This document shows, piece by piece, positions 1 to 5,291 of a DNA stretch of 7,716 bases. This DNA comes from Planctomycetota bacterium (GTDB lineage: Bacteria > Planctomycetota > UBA1135). Every line of letters starts with the position of its first letter. Position 1 is the stretch's first letter. The notes under the pieces were generated by a model that was given only the letters and a program-made list of their open reading frames with translations, had not been told where the DNA came from and did no database searches. The DNA lies in contig JAQBVK010000110.1 of assembly GCA_027623585.1 (NCBI GenBank), forward strand, positions 1 through 7,716, read 5' to 3'. The translations under genes were made by a program, and so were the position numbers.

Positions 1-36
1 GTGAAGCGAAGTAACAAAATTTCTAATTTGACCCAT
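1..36 (-). CDS. Start of a gene leaving the window; possible class I SAM methyltransferase (partial, 5' end only)
   Basis: An ATG at 36-34 is preceded, six bases upstream, by AGGAGA (48-43), a near-perfect Shine-Dalgarno. The frame then stays open for 12 codons to the window edge, reading MGQIRNFVTSLH. Only the start is visible, so the product cannot be established. From memory of the family, this opening resembles class I SAM-dependent methyltransferases of polysaccharide and LPS loci, which begin with a similar Arg-Asn-Phe-Val-Thr-x-Leu-His segment. The gene lies 101 bases downstream of the transketolase remnant on the same strand and shares its AT-richer composition, so both probably belonged to one older sugar-modification operon. 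The start is well supported; the function is a guess from 12 residues. Confidence 0.5.
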   Translation of the reverse strand, partial: MGQIRNFVTSLH

Positions 37-42
37 GCAAAA

Positions 43-48
43 TCTCCT
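43..48 (-). promoter_or_regulatory. Shine-Dalgarno for the partial gene at the left edge
   Basis: On the minus strand, AGGAGA stands six bases before the ATG at 36-34. The site is what makes this short open frame credible as a real gene start. Confidence 0.65.
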
Positions 49-137
49 GTATTAGTCTATTAATTTACAGTAACATTGTTAAGGATGTTTTCGGTAAATT
101 ATCTCGACCCATGTGCCCAAAAATACTCTGGTGTTAA

Positions 138-497
138 TTATTTTGTTTGGAGCTGCAGTTTCACTATGGGGCAAAGAGACTCCGCAGTAATCCCCCAATA
201 TTTTAGTAGGGAGTTTTGGCTGCCATATTGAACAGCAAACTTGTCGGGGATTCCAATCCGTGTAATCTTTGATGACTGCTTGGGCATATAGTGGTTACAA
301 TATTATAGTACAGCACTGCCCAAGCATTCAATACGGCTGTGTTCCTCTACAGGTACGGCGCTCGCAGCCGATGGCCACCAGAGGGATAGAGCTTTATTGT
401 CCAGCGGTTTCAGTGTCTGCATGTGAAGTACACCACAGTTAAATCCTTCTAACGCAAGTTGTGTGCAGGCTTCAAGGGCAAGCTGGCTCATTAGGCG
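138..497 (-). pseudogene. Broken transketolase C-terminal subunit, upstream part lost to an IS30 insertion, one internal stop
   Basis: Read on the minus strand from about 497, this encodes the last third of a transketolase C-terminal subunit. The conserved blocks are GVLHMQTLKPLD (near 435-400), VPVEEHSRIECLGSAV (near 353-309), then, after an in-frame TAA at 305-303, RIGIPDKF (about 260-237) and YGSQNSLL (227-204), ending at a TAA at 140-138. All blocks align with the intact subunit at 889-1830. The spacing between GSAV and R-[IL]-G-[IV]-PD is 16 residues in both, so the TAA replaces one codon, where the intact copy has Glu, with no frameshift. Upstream similarity stops at about 497, where IS30 sequence begins, so the ThDP-activating half is absent. 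AT-richer composition and moderate identity show it is a different lineage from the intact gene, not a recent duplicate. It cannot make a working enzyme. An assembly error is possible for the TAA alone but not for the missing upstream part. Confidence 0.85.
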
Positions 498-513
498 GCC
501 TCAATTATGAAGT

Positions 514-542
514 GCAACACTTATCCGGAGATAATGTGTTGC
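514..542 (+). promoter_or_regulatory. Stem-loop around the transposase Shine-Dalgarno
   Basis: GCAACACTTATC (514-525) is complementary to GATAATGTGTTGC (530-542) with one bulged T (535) and loop CGGA. The only Shine-Dalgarno-like sequence, GGAG (527-530), lies in the loop and first base pair, and the stem ends one base before the ATG at 544. In mRNA this would restrict ribosome access. Several IS elements use such structures to block expression from outside transcripts; that role here is inferred. Confidence 0.5.
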
Positions 543-543
543 C

Positions 544-774
544 ATGGGAACGAACTACAAACACTTGAGCTGTGGAGAACGCACGATGATCCAGTTGAGC
601 CTTGTGCGGGGCTGTACGCTGCGGGTAATAGCGCGCAGCCTGCAGCGGGCGCCAAGTCTGATTAGCCGTGAGTTGAAATGAAATGGCTGGACCAACCCGA
701 CAACGGGTCCCCGAAAGCGCGGCCGTCCACCGCTGGCCGGTGGTTAGCGCGCACCGCTTGCGCAACAGCGCGCC
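544..774 (+). pseudogene. IS30-family transposase, N-terminal fragment with two nonsense codons
   Basis: From ATG 544 the frame reads MGTNYKHLSCGERTMIQLSL, followed by the helix-turn-helix characteristic of IS30 transposases, CTLRVIARSLQRAPSLISRE (613-672). A TGA stands at 679-681 where the family has a basic residue (CGA to TGA would do this). The frame then continues with NGWTNP (682-699), GPRKRGRPPLAGG (706-744), a TAG at 745-747 where the family usually has Tyr, then RA and LAQQRA to about 774. No frameshift is needed, so the gene died by two point mutations before or after losing its 3' two-thirds, including the whole DDE catalytic domain. The element cannot move itself. The opposite strand of this DNA is what the truncated dioxygenase-like gene reads into. 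Confidence 0.85.
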
Positions 775-895
775 GCTGGGCGGGCGAGAACGGCACGATC
801 GCGTAGCCCTTGCTCAAGAACTCCGCGTTGAAGGCTTTCTCCTCGGGGGAGACGAACTCCGTCTCTGAGCCGGCACAGCGGGTTTTCGTCAGCAT
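662..895 (-). pseudogene. Truncated gene at the operon end, phytanoyl-CoA dioxygenase (PhyH)-like N-terminus fused to antisense IS30 sequence
   Basis: The start at 895 is well supported: GGAGG (904-900) lies four bases before the ATG, and the ATG overlaps the last seven bases of the transketolase C-subunit gene, as the other genes in this operon overlap. The first 40 or so residues, including FNAEFLSKGYAIVPFSPAQ, resemble the opening of PhyH-type Fe(II)/2-oxoglutarate dioxygenases, which often begin with Phe-x5-Gly-Tyr-x-Val-x-Pro. This is weak evidence from one short motif. Beyond about 775 the same frame is the reverse complement of IS30 transposase DNA (RANHRPAVDGRAFG and onward to the stop at 664-662), so the native C-terminus is gone. 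The expected His-x-Asp...His iron ligands of PhyH proteins are missing, and the 77-residue product is unlikely to be functional. Another small-protein family is possible. Confidence 0.5.
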
Positions 896-1830
896 TTGAC
901 CTCCGAGCGCGACAGCAGCGCCTTCGCCGACGCCGCGATCTGCGCGGCGTTGAGCCCGTATTTCTCGAGCAAAGAGTTCTGCGACCCGTATTCGTCCGGG
1001 AAGCAGTCCGGCACGCCGAGCCTCTTAAAGTGCGGCGCGCGCTCGAGTCCCGCCTCCAGCAACGTCTCGGCCACGGCGCTGCCCAGCCCCCCGAGCACGG
1101 TGTGCTCCTCGAGCGAGACGACCGCCTTGGCGTCGCGCGCCACAGCGACGAGCGCCTCCGCGTCGAAAGGCTTGACCGTATGGACGTGGAGTATCCCGCA
1201 GGAAATTCCTTCGGCCTCAAGCAGTTTCGCGGCGTCGAGCGCGCGGTTGAGCATGATGCCGGTCGTCACGAGCAAGACGTCGCCGGCTTGCTTGTGGAGG
1301 ATCGCCTTGCCGAGCGCAAACCCGTGCTCGGTCTTGGAGACCACGGGGTCGCCGCCCTTGGCGACGCGGACATAGATCGGGCCGTCCCAAAGTTCGGAGG
1401 CGAGCATCGCGCGCTCCATCTCCTCGGCGTCGGCCGGAGCGACGATCGTCATGTTCGGGATCGCGCGCATGATCGCGATGTCATCGAAGGCCAGATGCGT
1501 CGGGCCTAGCGGCGCGTATACCAGCCCTCCGCCGCTGCCGAGCAGCCGCACCTTGGCCTTGCTCATGCCTAGGTCGACGATGTTCTGCTCGAAGCAGCGC
1601 CGGGTCATGAAGGTCGCGATCGTATTGAAGTAGACGATCTTGCCCGACATCGCCATGCCCGCGGCCATGCCGACGATGTGCTGCTCGGAGATGCCCTCCA
1701 TCAGCCATTGGCCGGGCAGCTCCTTCTTTAACTCGTCGAGAGCGCCGACTCCGAGGTCGGAGCCGACAAAGACCACATCCTTGTTCTTCTTGGCGAGCCG
1801 GTACACCACTTCGAGGCAGCGTTTTCGCAT
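889..1830 (-). CDS. Transketolase, C-terminal subunit of a two-subunit enzyme (pyrimidine-binding plus C-terminal domain)
   Basis: This 313-residue protein is the second half of a split transketolase; with the N-subunit it would move a two-carbon ketol unit between sugar phosphates using ThDP and a divalent metal. The pyrimidine-binding domain fills about residues 1-165, with EGISEQHIVGMAAGMA (45-60), whose Glu49 matches the glutamate that activates ThDP. It is followed by SGGGLVYAPLGPTH (99-112) and VAPADAEEM (130-138). The C-terminal domain follows from about 185, with TTGIML (189-194), HVHTVKPFD (215-223), SLEEHTVLGGLGSAV (239-253) and YGSQNSL (281-287). The start at 1830 is favoured because its ATG shares one base with the upstream stop (TGATG), and GGAG (1839-1836) lies five bases before it. 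An in-frame ATG at 1896 lies inside the upstream gene and lacks homology. Length is normal for the split form, and no key residue is missing. The family is clear; the substrate is unknown. Confidence 0.93.
   Translation of the reverse strand: MRKRCLEVVYRLAKKNKDVVFVGSDLGVGALDELKKELPGQWLMEGISEQHIVGMAAGMAMSGKIVYFNTIATFMTRRCFEQNIVDLGMSKAKVRLLGSGGGLVYAPLGPTHLAFDDIAIMRAIPNMTIVAPADAEEMERAMLASELWDGPIYVRVAKGGDPVVSKTEHGFALGKAILHKQAGDVLLVTTGIMLNRALDAAKLLEAEGISCGILHVHTVKPFDAEALVAVARDAKAVVSLEEHTVLGGLGSAVAETLLEAGLERAPHFKRLGVPDCFPDEYGSQNSLLEKYGLNAAQIAASAKALLSRSEVKC
900..904 (-). promoter_or_regulatory. Shine-Dalgarno for the truncated dioxygenase-like gene
   Basis: GGAGG lies four bases before the ATG at 895-893, within the last codons of the transketolase C-subunit. 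It shows that a genuine seventh operon gene began here before it was cut. Confidence 0.6.
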
Positions 1831-2639
1831 CAGATCTCCAGCTCGTTGAAGATGTTCTCGATCTCCAGCTCCGTCAGCTTGGCCTTGTGATGCCACTGCA
1901 GGTTGCGCTCGATGAAGCTGACGCCCTTGCCCTTGACCGTGTGGCAGATCACGACGCGCGGCCGGCCGGCTACGGGCTTTAAGAGCAAAGCGTGCAGGCG
2001 GTCAGGATGGTCCATATCGACCTCGTCGACGGAAAAGCCGAAGGCGCGCCATTTCTCGGCGAAGGGCTCCAGCGGCAGCACCTCGGAAACGTCGCTGTAG
2101 CTCTGCTGCCTGTTGTAGTCGACGAGCACGGTCAAGGAGTCGAGCGCGTGCTTACTCGCGTGCAGCGCCCCTTCCCAGATCGAGCCCTCGTCGCACTCGC
2201 CGTCGCCGAGGATCACGAAAACGCGGTGCTTATGTCCATTCATGCGGGCCGCCAGCGCCATGCCAATGCCGATCGAGAGCCCGTGGCCGAGCGCCCCGGT
2301 TGAAGCCTCGACGCCGGGCACCTTGAGATGTTCGGGATGGCCGCCGAGGATCCCTTTCGGACGGCAGTAAAGCATCAGCTCCTCGCGCGGAAAAAATCCG
2401 AGATCGCAGAGGATCGGGTAGAGCGCGAGGCAGCCGTGGCCTTTCGAGAGGATCATGCGGTCGCGCTCGGGCCAATGCGGGTTCTTGGGGTCCACCTTGA
2501 GGATGCCGCCCTTGTAGAGCACGAGCAGGATCTCGATAAGCGAGAACGCCGATCCGACATGGCCGCGCTGCGCTGCGATCACCATCTCGATGATCGTTTG
2601 CCGGGCTTCCTTGCCTTCCTTGGCGTAGTCGATTTCCAT
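1830..2639 (-). CDS. Transketolase, N-terminal subunit of a two-subunit enzyme (ThDP pyrophosphate-binding domain)
   Basis: This 269-residue protein is the cofactor-binding half of a split transketolase. The ThDP/metal motif is complete: GDGECDEGSIWEGALHA (145-161) leads to VDYN (173-176), giving Gly-Asp-Gly with the downstream metal-binding Asn. Other family marks are RGHVGSAFS (25-33), SKGHGCLALY (65-74), GGHPE (99-103), STGALGHGLS (113-122), where the Gly-His-Gly contacts cofactor or substrate, and HTVKGKGV (233-240). The length is typical for the N-subunit and nothing is missing. Translation is coupled on both sides: the kinase-like gene's stop and this ATG share one base (TAATG), with AGGAG directly upstream, and its own stop overlaps the C-subunit start. 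Split transketolases are found in archaea and in many bacterial secondary-metabolite and surface-polysaccharide clusters, where they act on unusual sugar phosphates. Given two aminotransferases in the operon, an amino-sugar phosphate is a reasonable substrate guess. Confidence 0.94.
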   Translation of the reverse strand: MEIDYAKEGKEARQTIIEMVIAAQRGHVGSAFSLIEILLVLYKGGILKVDPKNPHWPERDRMILSKGHGCLALYPILCDLGFFPREELMLYCRPKGILGGHPEHLKVPGVEASTGALGHGLSIGIGMALAARMNGHKHRVFVILGDGECDEGSIWEGALHASKHALDSLTVLVDYNRQQSYSDVSEVLPLEPFAEKWRAFGFSVDEVDMDHPDRLHALLLKPVAGRPRVVICHTVKGKGVSFIERNLQWHHKAKLTELEIENIFNELEI

Positions 2640-3700
2640 TATCTCCTCGCCAGCGCCGGTTCCCGCAGGACCATGCGCCTCTTGCCTGCATCAATCGAAT
2701 CGAGCATTTTGGCCGCGCGCTTGAGCCGCTGGGCGACCAAGGCGCGCTCGTCAAGCTTCGGGTCCGAGAACCGCCACCGCGCGCGCGCCTCGGGCGCGAG
2801 CATGTTGAACACGATTAGGATCCACTCGAGTCCGATGAGATCCTGGACCAGCTCGAAGCGGCGCGAAAATCCGGGAGGCATCGATTTGGCCAACTCGAGC
2901 ACGAACAGTCGCCTCAATTCAAGCAGCGCGCGCTCCGCCGCGTGGTGCACGAAGTCGCCAGCGAGCTTGGCCGGGTAGTCTTGGCCGAAATACTCGAAAT
3001 CGACGAAGGACAGCCGGCTGCGATGACCGGCCAGGGCGTTGTTGAACCCGAAATCCGATGGGCTCAGGATACGCTCGCAATCCTGCAGCGACTCCTCGAG
3101 CCGAAGGTCCTTGGCGCGCGCGGACCGATCGAAATCGGCCGTGAGCCGGTCGGCACAGGGCTTGAGCCGCACGTCGAGAAAGGCCAAAGCGCTCGCGTGC
3201 CCAAGCTCGGCGGCGCCTTCGCGCGTGCGCTTGAAGCGCCGCTCGAGATAGACCGGATAATCCGCTAGCCGCCGGCGCGAATCGGCCGCCTCGGGGTAGT
3301 CCTTGGGCTTCTTGAGCGACGCGAGCGCGGAGATGAACGCCGCGGACTGCATCACATGGCGCCGCTCGGGTCGCGCGCCTTCGAGAAACGAAGGCATCAT
3401 GAAGCGGCCCGTTGGATCGAGATAGAGAGGCATCGGCGTGCGGCGCGGGTCCGTTTCGCTCATCAGCTCGAGCGCGCGGAACTCCGATTCGGCGAGCCGC
3501 AGCTTGAAGATGCGGTTGTTACCCGAGCGCGCGACCAAGACCGCCGAGACCGGCAAGGATCCGAGTCTGAGCACTGCGCGCAGCGCATTGGCAGAGTGGG
3601 CGGCGAGGCTGGGGCGCCATCGCGCAAGCTCGCGCCAGTTGCGCATCAGCCCGGGACGCGCATGCGATGCGGGGTCGAAACGCAGAGCCGCCGTGCTCAT
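2639..3700 (-). CDS. Aminoglycoside-phosphotransferase (APH)-fold kinase-like protein with reduced N-lobe
   Basis: A 353-residue protein of the APH/choline-kinase fold, whose members phosphorylate hydroxyls of small molecules or sugars with ATP. The catalytic core is recognisable: LSPSDFGFNNAL (212-223) is the Brenner-type loop with Asp216 and Asn221, and SFVDFEYFGQDYPAKLAGDF (231-250) carries the metal-binding Asp234 of the DFG-equivalent. SGNNRIFKL (59-67) matches the glycine-rich Gly-x-Asn-Asn-Arg turn. Immediately after it the protein jumps to RLAESEFRALEL. As I recall the family, about 15-20 residues holding the ATP-binding Lys strand should come between, so activity is uncertain. The start at 3700 overlaps the HAD gene by four bases (ATGA) and has no visible Shine-Dalgarno, suggesting translation by re-initiation. 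The first 28 or so residues (AALRFDP, then NWRELARW) look like the lost C-terminus of the HAD protein. Antibiotic resistance is not suggested; a metabolite kinase, or its relic, fits the context better. Confidence 0.75.
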   Translation of the reverse strand: MSTAALRFDPASHARPGLMRNWRELARWRPSLAAHSANALRAVLRLGSLPVSAVLVARSGNNRIFKLRLAESEFRALELMSETDPRRTPMPLYLDPTGRFMMPSFLEGARPERRHVMQSAAFISALASLKKPKDYPEAADSRRRLADYPVYLERRFKRTREGAAELGHASALAFLDVRLKPCADRLTADFDRSARAKDLRLEESLQDCERILSPSDFGFNNALAGHRSRLSFVDFEYFGQDYPAKLAGDFVHHAAERALLELRRLFVLELAKSMPPGFSRRFELVQDLIGLEWILIVFNMLAPEARARWRFSDPKLDERALVAQRLKRAAKMLDSIDAGKRRMVLREPALARR

Positions 3701-4173
3701 AGGGAACGCGGATGGGTGAGCACCTCCTCGAGATCGTCGATGAAGAGGTCGAGCTTGAGATCGGTGACGCGCTTGACCTTCGCGGCGCGCGTTGACTCGA
3801 AGTAGCAGCGCGAGGGCGCCACGCGCAGGTGCTTGGCGATCCAGCGCTTGGCCCAGAGCCGCAGCCGCACCGACGGGTCGAAATGCGAGGAATCGATCTT
3901 ACGGCAGACGATAAAGAGCCCGTACCCTTCCTGGAGCGCGCGGCGCGAGAACTCGACGGCGCCCGGAAACGGCTTGGCGCTAATGATCTCGCTGGCGTAC
4001 GCCTCCGCCTGCAGCGCCTGCCAGCGCAGATCGTTGCCGTGTTCCTTCATCAGCCGCTCCTTGACTGAGCGCTTCGACCCGGCGCCTGCCGCCCAGCCGC
4101 GCGCGCGAGCGAGCTCGGAAAACACCGGGTCATAGCAGATCAAGGTGTTGTAGAAGTCGAGCCCAATCCTCAT
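3697..4173 (-). CDS. HAD-superfamily hydrolase-like protein with altered motif I, probably C-terminally truncated
   Basis: This 158-residue protein belongs to a small HAD-like family seen in sugar clusters. Motif I is IGLDFYNTLICYD (3-15): the nucleophile Asp6 is present, but the second Asp of DxDxT is Tyr8 (codon TAC). Motif II should end in Ser or Thr but reads FIVCRK (87-92), with Cys90. A Lys for motif III may be Lys132 or Lys134, and motif IV is FIDDLEE (144-150) with Asp146 and Asp147. The general acid/base is therefore missing and phosphatase activity is doubtful. The start at 4173 is chosen because the ATG overlaps the upstream stop (ATGA) and homology begins exactly there. The protein stops right after LTHPRSL, just where relatives continue with His-Pro-x-Phe-Pro and a Phe-Asp-Pro segment; that continuation is found one frame away in the next gene. 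Family assignment is fairly sure. The function could be binding or regulatory rather than enzymatic. Confidence 0.75.
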   Translation of the reverse strand: MRIGLDFYNTLICYDPVFSELARARGWAAGAGSKRSVKERLMKEHGNDLRWQALQAEAYASEIISAKPFPGAVEFSRRALQEGYGLFIVCRKIDSSHFDPSVRLRLWAKRWIAKHLRVAPSRCYFESTRAAKVKRVTDLKLDLFIDDLEEVLTHPRSL

Positions 4174-5291
4174 CGCGCGTAGAACTCGCGGATCTTGGCG
4201 CAGACGAAGTCGATCTGCTCGTCGGTGAGGTACTGGTGGATCGGCAAGGAGAGTATACGCGCCGACTGGCGTTCGCACTCGGGGAAATCTCCTTTCTTGT
4301 AGCCGTACGGCGCGCAGACCGGCTGCAGATGGATCGGGATCGGGTAGTGCACGGCCGTCGAGACGCCGCTCTCCTTGAGGAAGGCTTGCAGCGCGTCGCG
4401 GCGGTCAGCCTGGATTACGAAGAGATGGAACACGTCGCCGGGGTCATTCGGCGGGCAGTCGACGATCCCGCGCAGCGCCGCGAGGTAGCGCGCCGCGTTG
4501 GCGTGGCGCTTGGCGATGACTCCGTCGAGCCCGTCGAGGCGCAGGTTGAGCACCGCGGCCTGCAGCGCGTCCATGCGCGAGTTGTAGCCCCAGAATGAGA
4601 CCTCGTTGCGAGACTTGAGACCGTGGTTGCGCATCAGGCTCAGCCGCTCGGCGAGCTCCTCGTCGTCGGTCGTGATCGCGCCGGCGTCGCCGGCGGCGTT
4701 TAAGTTCTTGAGTGGATGGAAGCTGAAGCAAGAGGCACGCCCGAAGGAGCCCGCGCGGCGGCCGCCGCGCTCGGCTCCGACTGCCTGTGCCGCGTCCTCG
4801 ATCACGGGAATGCCGCGCTCGGCGGCGATCTTGAGGATCTTCTCCATGTCGCAGACGCGCCCGGTCAGGTGCACCGGCATGATCGCCTTCGTGCGCGGGG
4901 TGATCGCTCTGGACAGCGCCGCCGGGTCCATCAGCTGGTCGGCGCCGATCTCGCAGAATGCCGGGGTCGCGCCGATGAGGCCCGCGCAGGAGGCCGAAGC
5001 GACATAAGAGTTCGGCGCGGTCAGCACCTCGTCGCCGGGGCCGATCCCGAGCGCCCTGAGGCACATCACGAGCGCGTCGGTACCGTTGGCGACGGCGACC
5101 GCAGCCTTGGTCTTGCAGAGCGCGGCCATGCGCGTCTCGAAGGCCTCGACCTCGGCGCCGAGGATGTAGGCGCCGCTCGAGAAGACGCGGTCGACGGCAG
5201 CGAGGATGCGCTCCCGCTCGGCCGCGTACTGGCCAGAGAAGTCGATGTACGGGACCTTCTGCGCCAGCTTAGGAATAGAAGTCCTCCACAC
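4170..5291 (-). CDS. DegT/DnrJ/EryC1/StrS-family PLP aminotransferase (second of a tandem pair)
   Basis: A sugar-type aminotransferase that would convert a keto group, typically on a nucleotide-linked sugar, to an amine using PLP. Counting from the GTG at 5291, family features are VPYIDFSGQYAAE (13-25), ANGTDALVMCLRALGIGPGD (68-87), where Gly-Thr-Asp binds the PLP phosphate, PVHLTG (139-144), VIEDAAQA (163-170), with Asp166 contacting the pyridine nitrogen, and SFHPLKNLNAAGD (190-202), with Lys195 forming the Schiff base. VHYPIPIHLQP (314-324) is near the C-terminus. It is a full-length member with no residue missing. It closely matches the upstream gene and appears to be an old tandem duplicate. 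The start is unsettled. GTG 5291 overlaps the upstream gene by 23 bases with no good Shine-Dalgarno before it, while a strong GGAGG (5287-5283) points to an ATT codon at 5276; no ATG lies nearby. The stop overlaps the HAD start by four bases. Confidence 0.93.
   Translation of the reverse strand: MWRTSIPKLAQKVPYIDFSGQYAAERERILAAVDRVFSSGAYILGAEVEAFETRMAALCKTKAAVAVANGTDALVMCLRALGIGPGDEVLTAPNSYVASASCAGLIGATPAFCEIGADQLMDPAALSRAITPRTKAIMPVHLTGRVCDMEKILKIAAERGIPVIEDAAQAVGAERGGRRAGSFGRASCFSFHPLKNLNAAGDAGAITTDDEELAERLSLMRNHGLKSRNEVSFWGYNSRMDALQAAVLNLRLDGLDGVIAKRHANAARYLAALRGIVDCPPNDPGDVFHLFVIQADRRDALQAFLKESGVSTAVHYPIPIHLQPVCAPYGYKKGDFPECERQSARILSLPIHQYLTDEQIDFVCAKIREFYAR

Larger units (their letters stand above)
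495..778 (+). mobile_element. Remnant of an IS30-family insertion sequence (5' part only)
   Basis: The left edge is placed where transketolase similarity stops (about 494-501). The right edge is placed where the transposase similarity fades and the GC-rich operon begins (about 770-780). IS30-family elements are about 1.0-1.2 kb, so only the first quarter to third survives. No right end and no target duplication can be seen, so it is immobile. Both edges are estimates. Confidence 0.75.

Noticed and set aside
62..100. AATTTAC / GTAAATT inverted repeat as a terminator or operator
   Set aside because: Seven AT-rich pairs with a 25-base gap and no T-tract are too weak to call.
505..765. Minus-strand open frame opposite the IS30 fragment
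   Set aside because: It has no recognisable motif; the plus strand of the same DNA clearly encodes transposase residues.
2639..3700. Antibiotic resistance gene because of the aminoglycoside-phosphotransferase fold
   Set aside because: The fold is used by many metabolite kinases. The Ser-Pro-Ser-Asp loop and operon context do not match known resistance enzymes, and the N-lobe is incomplete.
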